From RH-AL1 sp964243435 (GTDB taxonomy: Bacteria; Pseudomonadota; Alphaproteobacteria; Rhizobiales; Beijerinckiaceae), in assembly GCA_964243435.1 (NCBI GenBank), contig CAXTFM010000089.1:1-13555 (forward strand): a stretch of 13,555 nucleotides of DNA, given 5' to 3'. Below, in pieces: positions 1 through 7,752 of the stretch; the first letter of the stretch is position 1, and each line of letters opens with the position of its first letter. The position numbers were made by a program, and so were the translations under genes. The notes under the pieces were generated by a model. The model was not told the DNA's origin. It was given only the letters and a program-made list of their open reading frames with translations, and searched no databases.

Positions 1-1374
1 GGCCTGAGCGACCGGGCGAGCCTCGCCGCAGCCGCCGCCACGGCGCTCGCCCTCGTGGCCGCAGTCCTGGTGACGGCGCGCGCCGCGTGGCGGCGGCGTG
101 CCTGGCGCGCCCGCGCCGCCGCCTGTGCGCTGCCGTTCGGCCTGGCGCTGACCTGCGCCGCCTTCGTGTGGGCCGGCCTGATGGACGCGTCCGTCGAGAT
201 GGAGGCGCTGATCGAGGCCGGCGAGCCGCCGGCAGCGGCGACCACCATCGTGGTCGGGCCGGGCGGCCGCGACGTCCGCTTCGCCGGCCCGATCAACGAG
301 GGGGTGGCGCAACGCCTCGGCGACCTCCTCGCCGCGCATCCGGAGGTCACGCGCATCCACCTCACCAGCGAGGGCGGCCTCGCCGACGAGGGGCAGGCGC
401 TCGGCGACGTGATCGCCGCGCACGGGCTCGCGACCTTCGCGCCGGACTTTTGCGTGTCGGCCTGCACGCTCGCCTTCGTGCGCGGGCGCGAGCGCATCAT
501 GGAGGAGGACGGCCGGCTCGGCTTCCACGCGCCCTACGAGCAGGGGCTGTTCGGCAAATTGTACCGCGGCGACAGCGGCGCGGAGCGCGCAGCCTACCTC
601 GCCGCCGGCGTCGCACCGGGGTTCGTCGACGCCGCGCTCAAGGTCGATCCCTCCGACATGTGGTTCCCCGGCGCGGCGGAACTCCTCGCCGCGCACGCCG
701 TCACCGCCATGGTCGACCGCGACCGCCTGCCCGACTCGCGGCTCGACGGGGCGGATACGCTGGAGGGCGCGCGGAGCCTCGTCACGCGCGACTTCCCGCT
801 CGTCGGCGTCTTCCTCGAGCGTTCGCCGAAGGCGATCGACGCCATCGCCGGCTGGTACCTCGACGCCTACCGCGCCGCGCGCTCGGAGGGCGAGAACGGC
901 GACGCGCTGGCGCGCATCGTACGCAGCGCCGTCGCCTCCGGACTGTCCCGCGCCGACGACGACGCACTGCCCGACCTCGCCCGCTACTTCGAGCGCGCGC
1001 TCGCCGTCGCCGCCACGCCGCGCGCCTGTGCCGCCATCGCCGGGCGCGCCGACCTGCTCGCGGCGGCGAAGGCCATCGAGGATGTCGACGGCAAGGCCGG
1101 CGCGGCGGCGGCAAGGGCGTTGTTCGACCGCGCCCTGGGCGGTTCCCACGTCCCCGGCACCCCCGCGCAGGTCGCGGCACCGCCGCCGGACGACGCGACG
1201 AGCTGCGCGCAATGGCGGCAACGCGTCGACCGCGTGGCGCGACGCGGCGCCGCAACCGTCCTGCGCGACCTGCGCGCGACGCTCGATGTGGAGGCCCAGG
1301 CGTCCCTCGTCGTGCTGCGCTCGGTGCAGCGGCCGCAGGCGGCGACGGCCGGCACCGCCGTCGCGGCGCGCTGA
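1..1374 (+). CDS. Membrane-anchored ClpP/crotonase-fold protein (COG3904-like), probably 5'-partial
   Basis: The reading frame is open from the first base, so the true start may lie outside the window; the first in-frame candidate inside is GTG at 55, giving 439 residues (numbering below uses it). The N-terminus has two hydrophobic stretches, one around bases 20-85 and one at about residues 22-42, separated by an Arg-rich segment, suggesting membrane anchoring with the main domain outside the cytoplasm. Residues about 63-160 resemble the ClpP/crotonase fold of COG3904-type periplasmic proteins: a strand ending in TSEGG (about 103-107), then FCVSACTLAF with Ser135 at the nucleophile position, then GFHAP with His158 at the ClpP histidine position. 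This gives a possible Ser-His dyad; I cannot place the third residue. The roughly 250 C-terminal residues are Ala/Arg-rich, and I recognise no domain in them. Substrate and partners are unknown; a serine protease-like role is inferred from the fold only. Confidence 0.75.
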   Translation, partial: GLSDRASLAAAAATALALVAAVLVTARAAWRRRAWRARAAACALPFGLALTCAAFVWAGLMDASVEMEALIEAGEPPAAATTIVVGPGGRDVRFAGPINEGVAQRLGDLLAAHPEVTRIHLTSEGGLADEGQALGDVIAAHGLATFAPDFCVSACTLAFVRGRERIMEEDGRLGFHAPYEQGLFGKLYRGDSGAERAAYLAAGVAPGFVDAALKVDPSDMWFPGAAELLAAHAVTAMVDRDRLPDSRLDGADTLEGARSLVTRDFPLVGVFLERSPKAIDAIAGWYLDAYRAARSEGENGDALARIVRSAVASGLSRADDDALPDLARYFERALAVAATPRACAAIAGRADLLAAAKAIEDVDGKAGAAAARALFDRALGGSHVPGTPAQVAAPPPDDATSCAQWRQRVDRVARRGAATVLRDLRATLDVEAQASLVVLRSVQRPQAATAGTAVAAR

Positions 1375-1407
1375 TGCGCCATCGCGGCGCGCGCGACAGC
1401 GTGGCTT

Positions 1408-1436
1408 TTGCCGGAACGCGCGGTGACCCCTACAGT
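1408..1436 (+). promoter_or_regulatory. Candidate sigma-70 promoter of the TPR gene
   Basis: TTGCCG at 1408-1413 and TACAGT at 1431-1436 are separated by exactly 17 bases. The -35 keeps the TTG core and the -10 matches four of six consensus positions. It sits 30 bases before the ATG at 1467, in the 92-base gap after the ClpP-like gene, which suggests separate transcription of the TPR gene. This is a by-eye match in a GC-rich sequence and could be chance. Confidence 0.4.
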
Positions 1437-1452
1437 GCGTCGCGCCCGTCGC

Positions 1453-1458
1453 GAAGGA
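1453..1458 (+). promoter_or_regulatory. Ribosome binding site deciding the start of the TPR gene
   Basis: GAAGGA lies 8 bases before the ATG at 1467. The frame is open far upstream, through the whole ClpP-like gene, so this site, together with the signal peptide that follows the ATG, fixes the start. Confidence 0.65.
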
Positions 1459-1466
1459 ACCAGCCG

Positions 1467-3104
1467 ATGCCAAGGTGCAACGCCCGCCCGTTCGCCACGC
1501 TGTCGCTGCTCGGCGCGCCGCTCGCCGGCGCCGCCGCGTTTCTGCTGGCGGCGGCGCCTCCCGCCCCCGTCGTCGCCGCCGGGCACATCTGCGCCGCGCC
1601 GCCATCGTCGACGCAGGTTTCCGGCTACGGCACCGTGCGTTTCGCCAACAGCTGCGCGGCCGCCGTGCAGCCCGCCCTGCAGCGCGAGATCGCCCGGATG
1701 CACTCCTTCGAGGGCGACAGCGCGAGCTTCGCGGCGATCGCCAAGCGCGACCCGCGTTGCGCCATCGCGTGGTGGGGCGCGGCGATGGGCGCGCGCGGCA
1801 ACCCGCTCGGCGGCGCGCTCGACGCGCAAAGCTTCAAGGCCGGCCGCGCCGACGTCGACCGCGCCCTCGCCGCAGCGAGGGCGAGCAGCCCGCGCGAGCG
1901 CGACCTCATCGCCGCGCTCGACGTGTATTACCGTCCCTACCCCGACACGGTCGCGCGGGGCCGCGCCTATGCCGAGCGGATGGACGCGGTGCGCGCCGCC
2001 TACCCCGACGACCCCGATATCGCAGCGCTCGACGGGCTGGCGATCATCGAGGGCGTCGACCTCGACGACAAGACCTTCAGCCGGCAGAAGCGCGCGGGCG
2101 CCATCCTCAACGCGGTGATGGCGGCGCACCCCGAGCATCCCGGCGCACCGCACTACCTCATCCACGCCTACGACTACACCGCCCTCGCGCCCGAGGCGGT
2201 GCACGCGGCCGAGGCCGAGTCGCGGATCGCGCCGGCGTCGAGCCATGCCCAGCACATGCCGTCGCACATCTGGACCATGCTCGGCGACTGGAACAGGTCG
2301 ATCGACGCCAACCGGCGCTCCGACGACCTCGCCGACCCACGGGCGAAAAGCGATCCGGTCAAGGCCGACATCGGCTACGACCACGCCTTCGACTTCATCG
2401 CCTATGCCCGCCTGCAAAAGGGCGAGGACCGCCACGTCGCCGAAGACCTCGCCGCCGCCCGCGCCAAGGACGGCATGCCGACGATCATCGTGGCGCGCTA
2501 TGCGCTGGAGCGCGACGATTGGCGCGACGCGATGAAGATTTCCGTGCCGGCGGGCGACGCCTTCGACGCGGCGTTGGCTCGCTTCGCCCGCGCCTACGGC
2601 GCCGCGCGCGCCGGCGACGCCGGCCAGGCCGTCGTCGAGTTGCGCGCGTTGCAGGCGCTGCGCAAGCCGGTGGCGGACGGGCTCGGCGAGTATTGGGGCG
2701 TGTTCGTCGACATCTACGCCAAGACGGCGCGGGCGTGGTTGCTCAAGGACCAGAACAAGCCGGAGGACGCCCTGGCGCTGATGCGCGCCGCGGCCACGCA
2801 GGACGACGGCCACGAGAAGCACATCTACCTCGAAAACAAGATCATCCCGGCACGCGAGGCGCTGGCCGACATGGAACTCGCGCTCGACCATCCCCGCGAC
2901 GCGCTCGCCGACTACCAGGAATCGCTGAAGCTGGCGCCGAACCGCTACCGCTCGTTCCTCGGCGCGGCGCAGGCGGCCAAGGCGGCGGGCGACGCCGCCG
3001 GCGCCCGCGACTGGAGCGCCAAGCTCCTCGCCCTGGCACGCGACGGCGATCATGAGCGCCCCGGCTGGCAGATCGCCCAGACGATGGTCGGCATGGGGCG
3101 CTGA
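1467..3104 (+). CDS. Exported tetratricopeptide-repeat-like protein with histidine-rich core
   Basis: This is a 545-residue protein. The start at 1467 is chosen because it has a Shine-Dalgarno site and is followed at once by a signal peptide-like N-terminus: a short basic stretch, a hydrophobic run of about residues 9-30, and Ala-rich cleavage options near 31-34. The mature part is helical and Ala-rich with TPR-like helix pairs, clearest at about residues 85-110 (SFEGD...WWGAAMG, Trp102-Trp103) and in the C-terminal third (RDALADYQESLKLAPNRYRS). It resembles a family of bacterial TPR proteins with conserved PHYLIHAYD and HAQHMPSHIW segments, seen here at about 228-236 (His229, His233) and 260-269 (His260, His263, His267). 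I know of no experimentally assigned function for that family; protein-protein scaffolding in the periplasm or at the envelope is inferred. It is separated by 92 bases from the upstream gene and appears to have its own promoter. Confidence 0.85.
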   Translation: MPRCNARPFATLSLLGAPLAGAAAFLLAAAPPAPVVAAGHICAAPPSSTQVSGYGTVRFANSCAAAVQPALQREIARMHSFEGDSASFAAIAKRDPRCAIAWWGAAMGARGNPLGGALDAQSFKAGRADVDRALAAARASSPRERDLIAALDVYYRPYPDTVARGRAYAERMDAVRAAYPDDPDIAALDGLAIIEGVDLDDKTFSRQKRAGAILNAVMAAHPEHPGAPHYLIHAYDYTALAPEAVHAAEAESRIAPASSHAQHMPSHIWTMLGDWNRSIDANRRSDDLADPRAKSDPVKADIGYDHAFDFIAYARLQKGEDRHVAEDLAAARAKDGMPTIIVARYALERDDWRDAMKISVPAGDAFDAALARFARAYGAARAGDAGQAVVELRALQALRKPVADGLGEYWGVFVDIYAKTARAWLLKDQNKPEDALALMRAAATQDDGHEKHIYLENKIIPAREALADMELALDHPRDALADYQESLKLAPNRYRSFLGAAQAAKAAGDAAGARDWSAKLLALARDGDHERPGWQIAQTMVGMGR

Positions 3105-3138
3105 AGCGGCGACACCCGGCGCAAGCACGCGTCGCCAC

Positions 3139-3166
3139 CGATCGGCTCGACCTGGACGAGCCATCG
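3139..3166 (+). other. Hairpin between the TPR gene and the GNAT gene
   Basis: CGAT, one unpaired C, then GGCTCG pair with CGAGCC and ATCG around a 7-base loop (ACCTGGA), giving a ten-pair stem with a single bulge. It begins 34 bases after the TPR stop codon. No T tract follows, so it is not a classical intrinsic terminator; it could be an mRNA-end-protecting or attenuating structure, or chance in GC-rich DNA. Confidence 0.4.
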
Positions 3167-3226
3167 CGCATCCTTCACGCCGCTTCCCGCGCTCGGACTT
3201 CCTGAAGCGAGCACGGAACGCATCGC

Positions 3227-3769
3227 ATGCTCACACGGTGTACCGACGACGACGTGCCCGGCATCGTCGCGCTGGTGAACCGCGCCTACCGCAACGCAGG
3301 GGCATCGTCGGGCTGGAGCACGGAGGCGGACTGTCTTTCCGGCGATCGCACGACGGAGGACCTGCTCCGCGCCGACCTCGGCCGGGAGCCCGACGCCGTC
3401 CAGTTGACGTGGGAGGGTGCGCAGTCCGGCGCCCTGAAGGGCAGCGCATGGCTGGAGCGTGTTGACGAGGATAGCTGGTATCTCGGGTCCCTGGCGATCG
3501 ATCCGGCGCAGCAGAACGGCGGTCACGGACGTCTTGTCCTTGCCGCCGCGGAGCAATGGTTCGGCGAGCATGGCGGACGACGCGTCCGCATGACGGTGGT
3601 GAACGTCAGGGACGCGTTGATCGCGTAGTATCTCCGGCGCGGCTACCGCATGACCGGTGAAACCATCCCCTTCCCGTACGGCGACAACCGCTTCGGCACG
3701 CCGCTGCGGGACGACCTCGCCTTTGTCGTGCTGGAAAAGACTCTTCATCCGGCCTGCGACGTCGTTTGA
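3227..3769 (+). pseudogene. GNAT family N-acetyltransferase interrupted by an in-frame TAG
   Basis: The 5' part (ATG 3227) encodes 133 residues and stops at TAG 3626-3628. The same frame continues without a gap for 46 more residues to TGA 3767-3769, and the continuation is plainly the C-terminus of the same GNAT domain. Before the stop come NRAYR, SGWSTEAD, the strand LGSLAIDP and the acetyl-CoA loop QNGGHG (about 101-106), then RVRMTVVNVRDALIA. After it come YLRRGYRMTGETIPFPYGD and FVVLEK. GNATs of this type normally read ...ELIAWYERRGY..., so TAG replaces the Trp codon TGG by one G-to-A change at codon 134. The full product would be about 180 residues, a normal length. Truncation before the last helix and strand should abolish folding. 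Base composition looks slightly less GC-rich than the neighbours. Alternatives are a sequencing error, recent inactivation, or readthrough. Substrate is unknown, and no strong ribosome binding site is seen. Confidence 0.85.
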
Positions 3770-4132
3770 CGGCGCGGCGACATCCCCCGAACTGCGGCTT
3801 CGTTTCCTTGTCCGCGCTGGCGCTCGCCGTATTGCTCAGCTCCAGCGAGCGCTTGGCGAACAGCGTCGTTTCCGCGCCGATGTTTCGATGCGGCGGATGC
3901 GGGTCAGGAGCGTGAGCGGGCCGTGGCAGGCGATCGCGCGCATCATCCGTCGGATCATGGATCCAGGGCTTGGCGGTGCTCATCGCCGTGCCGGCGGGGC
4001 GAGCGGGGCGTTTCGCCGGGCGCGCCCACCCGCATTCGTTTCCGGTCGGTGCTGGTCGCGGCAAGGCTTCGGCCTACCTAGTGGCGGGGCGAGCGTCCCG
4101 CACCCGCCGAGCTGGATCGAACACCCCGACCG
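3770..4132. other. 363-base stretch with no recognisable gene
   Basis: This gap lies between the interrupted GNAT gene and the glucosidase. Both strands have open frames, but none has a start with a ribosome binding site or a translation I recognise. The left part (about 3770-3900) looks somewhat less GC-rich than the coding neighbours. A 13-base direct repeat, GGCGGGGCGAGCG, occurs at 3993-4005 and 4083-4095, and the second copy lies in a short hairpin (GCGGG 4084-4088 with CCCGC 4097-4101) that ends 31 bases before the glucosidase ATG. The region presumably holds the glucosidase promoter, but I see no convincing -35/-10 pair. It may be decayed sequence. Confidence 0.5.
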
Positions 4133-6883
4133 ATGAAGATCGACCTGCCCAACGTGCCGCACCGCGCGGTGCGCGACACGGCCGAGGGACGCCGCCTTGC
4201 CGAAGCCGACGCGGCGCCAAGCCCGTCGTCGCCCGTCTCCTGGCGCCGCTTCGGCCCCTACCTCAGCGATCGGCAGTGGGGCACGGTGCGCGAGGATTAC
4301 AGCGCCGACGGCGACGCATGGAGCTATCTGCCCCACGACCAGGCCCGCTCCCGGGCCTACCGCTGGGGCGAGGACGCCATCGCCGGCTTCGGCGACGACC
4401 GCCTCGCCGCCTGCCTCGGCCTCGCGCTGTGGAACGGTGCCGACCCCATCCTCAAGGAGCGCCTGTTCGGCCTGACGAACGCCGAGGGCAACCACGGCGA
4501 GGACGTCAAGGAGCTGTACTACTACCTCGACGGCACGCCGACGCACTCCTACGGCAGGATGCTCTACAAGTACCCGCAGTCAGCGTTTCCCTATGCCGAC
4601 CTCGTTGCGGAGAACGCGCGGCGCGGCCTCGACGCGCGTGAGTACGAGCTGATCGACACCGGCCTCTTCGACGACGACCGCTACTTCGACGTCACGGTGG
4701 AGTACGCCAAGGCCGCGCCCGACGACATCCTGATGCAGGTGACCATCGACAACCGCGGCGCCGAACGGGCCGTGCTGCATTGCCTGCCGCAGCTATGGTC
4801 GCGCAACACATGGAGCTGGACCGGGGATGCCGCGCGAAAGCCCGTGCTCGCCGCAGACGGCGCGTGCGCGGTCACGTTTACGCATCCGGAGCTGCCGCCG
4901 ATGCGCCTCGATTGCGACGGCGCCCCGACCCTGCTGTTCTGCGAGAACGAGACCAACGGGCGGCGCCTCTTCGGGCAGGAGGTCGCCGGCTTCTTCAAGG
5001 ACGGCGTCAACGACTACCTCGTCGAGGGGCGAACGGCGGCGGTCAACCCGGCGCGCACCGGCACCAAGGTCGCGGCGCACTACGTGCTCGACGTGCCGGC
5101 CCACAGCAGCGCGACGGTGCGGCTGCGCTTCGCGGCGGGCGGACCGCGCGACCCCTTCGCCGAATTCGACGCCGTCGTCGCCGCGCGGCGCGCGGAATGC
5201 GACGCCTTCTACGCGGCGCTGCAGGCCGGCATCGCCGATCCCGACGCCCGCTCCGTGCAGCGCCAAGCCTTCGCCGGCATGCTGTGGTCCAAGCAGTTCT
5301 ACGGCTACGACGTCCGCGGCTGGCTGAACGGCGACCCGGCCGAGCCGCACCCGCCGCACGAGCGGCTGCTCGGGCGCAACGCGGGGTGGACGCACCTCTG
5401 CGCGGCCGACATCCTGTCCATGCCCGACGCCTGGGAGTACCCCTGGTTCGCCGCCTGGGACCTCGCCTTCCATTGCGTGACCTTCGCGCTGATCGACCCC
5501 GCTTTCGCCAAGGCGCAGCTCGTGCTGCTCACCCAATCGCGCTTCCTCCACCCCAACGGGCAGATCCCGGCCTACGAGTGGAACTTCGGCGACACCAACC
5601 CGCCCGTCCACGCGCTCGCCGCCCTGCAGATCTACGACATCGACCGCGCGCGCTGCGGCACGCCCGACACGCTGTTCCTGCGCCGGGTGTTCCACAAGCT
5701 CGTCCTGAACTTCACCTGGTGGGTGAACCGCGAGGACGCCAACGGCCGCAACATCTTCGAGGGCGGCTTCCTCGGCCTCGACAACATCTCGCTGTTCAAC
5801 CGCTCCGGCCGCCTGCCGGAGGGCGGCCACCTCGGCCAGGCCGACGCCACCGCCTGGGCGGCGATGTACTGCCTCAACCTGATGCGCATCGCGATCGAGC
5901 TGGCCGTGGGCGACCCCGTCTACGAGGACATGGCGATCAAGTTCTTCGAGCACTTCCTGCTCATCGCCGGCGCGGTGCATCGCCGCATCGGCGGCGAGGG
6001 CGCCGGGCTGTGGGACGAGGAGGACGGCTTCTACTACGACGTGCTGGAGACGCCCGGCGGGCGGGAGATCCCGCTGCGGGTCCGCTCCATGGTCGGGCTG
6101 ATTCCGCTCCTCGCGGTCGAACTGATCGACGGTGCCACGCTGGAGCGCCTGCCCGACTTCAAGCGACGCCTCGAATGGCTGTTCGCCCAGCGGCCCGACC
6201 TCGCCGCGCTGGTGTCGCGCTGGCGCGACGTGAACAGCGCCGACTATTCCCTGCTGTCGCTGGTGCGCAAGCAGCGGCTGCTGCGTACCCTGACGCGGAT
6301 GCTCGACGAGGGCGAGTTCCTGTCGGACCACGGGGTGCGCTCGCTGTCCAAGGTCCATGCCGCGCAGCCGGCCAGCGTCACCGTGCAGGGCGAAACCTTC
6401 ACCGTCGCCTATGAGCCGGGCGAGGGCACGTCGCGCCTCTACGGCGGCAACTCGAACTGGCGCGGCCCGGTGTGGATGCCGGTGAACTACCTCCTCGTCA
6501 CGGCGCTGCACCGCTTTCACACCTTCTATGAGGACGACTTCACCGTCGAGTGCCCGACCGGGTCGGGTCGCCGGATGACGCTCGCCGCCGTCGCCCACGA
6601 GCTGTCGGGGCGGCTGACCCGGCTGTTCCTGCGCGGCGTCGACGGGCGGCGCCCGATCTACGAGGGCTCGCCCAAGCAGGCCGAGGACCCGCACTTCCGC
6701 GACCTCGTGCTGTTCCACGAGCATTTCCACGGCGACACCGGGCGCGGGCTCGGCGCCTCGCACCAGACCGGATGGACCGGCCTCGTCGCCCTGTTGCTGC
6801 ACCCGCGCGAGGAGATCGACCCCGACCTCGCCGAGCGGGTCGCGCCGTCCACGTCCCACGCCACGCAAGGAGTTGAACCATGA
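4133..6883 (+). CDS. Glucosidase with MGH1-type (GH63-like, (alpha/alpha)6) catalytic domain
   Basis: This 916-residue protein has no signal peptide and is probably cytoplasmic. The family consists of inverting glycoside hydrolases of the GH63 / mannosyl-oligosaccharide glucosidase-like clan, acting on alpha-glucosides or related sugars; about 900 residues is a normal length for bacterial members labelled simply glucosidase. The N-terminal region (about 40-350) is largely beta-sandwich-like, with GLTNAEGNHGEDVKE near 118-132. The toroid follows: EYPWFAAWDLAFHC has Asp443 at the expected general-acid position, GGNSNWRGPVWMPVNY covers about 773-786, and the closing segment HQTGWTGLV has Gly880-Trp881. 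The ATG at 4133 gives the conserved start, but its ribosome binding site is poor. The stop overlaps the ATG of the SDR gene (ATGA), so the two are probably co-translated. The actual glycosidic substrate (trehalose-like, mannosylglycerate-like or other) cannot be read from the sequence. Confidence 0.88.
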   Translation: MKIDLPNVPHRAVRDTAEGRRLAEADAAPSPSSPVSWRRFGPYLSDRQWGTVREDYSADGDAWSYLPHDQARSRAYRWGEDAIAGFGDDRLAACLGLALWNGADPILKERLFGLTNAEGNHGEDVKELYYYLDGTPTHSYGRMLYKYPQSAFPYADLVAENARRGLDAREYELIDTGLFDDDRYFDVTVEYAKAAPDDILMQVTIDNRGAERAVLHCLPQLWSRNTWSWTGDAARKPVLAADGACAVTFTHPELPPMRLDCDGAPTLLFCENETNGRRLFGQEVAGFFKDGVNDYLVEGRTAAVNPARTGTKVAAHYVLDVPAHSSATVRLRFAAGGPRDPFAEFDAVVAARRAECDAFYAALQAGIADPDARSVQRQAFAGMLWSKQFYGYDVRGWLNGDPAEPHPPHERLLGRNAGWTHLCAADILSMPDAWEYPWFAAWDLAFHCVTFALIDPAFAKAQLVLLTQSRFLHPNGQIPAYEWNFGDTNPPVHALAALQIYDIDRARCGTPDTLFLRRVFHKLVLNFTWWVNREDANGRNIFEGGFLGLDNISLFNRSGRLPEGGHLGQADATAWAAMYCLNLMRIAIELAVGDPVYEDMAIKFFEHFLLIAGAVHRRIGGEGAGLWDEEDGFYYDVLETPGGREIPLRVRSMVGLIPLLAVELIDGATLERLPDFKRRLEWLFAQRPDLAALVSRWRDVNSADYSLLSLVRKQRLLRTLTRMLDEGEFLSDHGVRSLSKVHAAQPASVTVQGETFTVAYEPGEGTSRLYGGNSNWRGPVWMPVNYLLVTALHRFHTFYEDDFTVECPTGSGRRMTLAAVAHELSGRLTRLFLRGVDGRRPIYEGSPKQAEDPHFRDLVLFHEHFHGDTGRGLGASHQTGWTGLVALLLHPREEIDPDLAERVAPSTSHATQGVEP
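6867..6872 (+). promoter_or_regulatory. Ribosome binding site of the SDR gene inside the glucosidase 3' end
   Basis: AAGGAG lies 7 bases before the ATG at 6880, within the last codons of the glucosidase gene. Together with the ATGA stop/start overlap it supports translational coupling of the two genes. Confidence 0.75.
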
Positions 6884-7752
6884 CCGATCTCAAGCTCCCG
6901 CCCGACGCGCCCTCGCCGCCCGGCACCGAGCCGCTGCCGCGCGCCGGCTACTTCCCCATGCTGGAAGGGCAGCCGGCCCTGGTCACCGGGGCGAACTCCG
7001 GCATCGGCGCGGCGGTCGCCCTCGGCCTCGCGCGGGCCGGCGCCGACGTCGCGGTGAACTACGTCACCCATCCCGAGGCGGCGGAGGAGATCGCGCACAA
7101 GATCGAGGCACTCGGCCGCCGCGCCCTGACGGTCAAGGCCGACGTCAGCCGCGAGGACGAGGTGGAGGCGATGGTGGCGCGCGTTGTCAAGGAGTTCGGC
7201 ACCCTGCACGTGTCCGTCAGCAACGCCGGCCTGCAGAAGGACGCGCCGTTCCTCGACATGACGCTGGAGCATTGGAACGAGGTGATCGGCGTCAACCTCA
7301 CGGGCCAGTTCCTGTGCCAGCGGGCGGCGGCGCGCGAGTTCCTGCGCCGCGGCGTCGACACCAACGTTTCCGTTGCCGCGGGCAAGATGATCTGCATGAG
7401 TTCCGTCCACCAGGTGATCCCCTGGGCCGGCCACGTGAACTACGCCGCTTCGAAGGGCGGCATCAAGCTCCTCATGGAGTCGATGGCGCAGGAGCTGGCG
7501 CCGCACCGCGTCCGAGTGAACGCCATCGCTCCCGGCGCGGTGCGCACGCCGATCAACAGGGAAGCATGGAGCACGAACGAGGCCTACACGTCGCTGATGA
7601 CGCTGGTGCCCTACAAGCGCATCGGCGAGCCGGACGACATCGCCCAGGCCGCCGCGTGGCTCGCTTCAGACCACGCCGACTACGTCACCGGCGCCACGCT
7701 GTTCGTCGACGGCGGCATGACGCTCTACCCCGGCTTCGAGCAGGGCGGCTGA
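6880..7752 (+). CDS. SDR family NAD(P)-dependent oxidoreductase, glucose 1-dehydrogenase-like
   Basis: This 290-residue classical short-chain dehydrogenase has a Rossmann fold. The nucleotide loop TGANSGIG is at residues 36-43, preceded by a 30-residue Pro-rich extension. ADVS and SNAG motifs follow. The catalytic triad is Ser175, Tyr188 and Lys192 (YAASK), and the C-terminal TGATLFVDGGMTLYPGF is typical of glucose 1-dehydrogenase-like members. The segment VNYVTHPEAAEE after the second strand, without an acidic residue at its end, is compatible with NADP(H). It starts on the ATGA overlap with the glucosidase and has a strong AAGGAG site, so it is the second gene of that operon. The likely role is oxidation of a sugar or polyol released by the glucosidase; the exact substrate is inferred from context. 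Its last 87 bases are antisense to the 3' end of the GMC gene. Confidence 0.92.
   Translation: MTDLKLPPDAPSPPGTEPLPRAGYFPMLEGQPALVTGANSGIGAAVALGLARAGADVAVNYVTHPEAAEEIAHKIEALGRRALTVKADVSREDEVEAMVARVVKEFGTLHVSVSNAGLQKDAPFLDMTLEHWNEVIGVNLTGQFLCQRAAAREFLRRGVDTNVSVAAGKMICMSSVHQVIPWAGHVNYAASKGGIKLLMESMAQELAPHRVRVNAIAPGAVRTPINREAWSTNEAYTSLMTLVPYKRIGEPDDIAQAAAWLASDHADYVTGATLFVDGGMTLYPGFEQGG

Noticed and set aside
87..1466. Upstream extension of the TPR gene frame to base 87
   Set aside because: The extension is an Arg-rich shadow of the ClpP-like gene; the signal peptide and ribosome binding site place the true start at 1467.
984..3164. A 726-codon open frame on the minus strand opposite the ClpP-like and TPR genes
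   Set aside because: Its translation is Arg/Val/Ala/Gly-rich with no family motif, it lacks a ribosome binding site, and it lies opposite genes with clear signatures; it is a by-product of high GC content.
3606..4064. Minus-strand open frame across the GNAT 3' end and the following gap
   Set aside because: I recognise no family, there is no ribosome binding site, and the frame overlaps the conserved GNAT C-terminus on the other strand.
4793..6868. A 691-codon open frame on the minus strand opposite the glucosidase
   Set aside because: Low-complexity translation without domains; the plus strand carries the conserved MGH1/GH63 motifs throughout.
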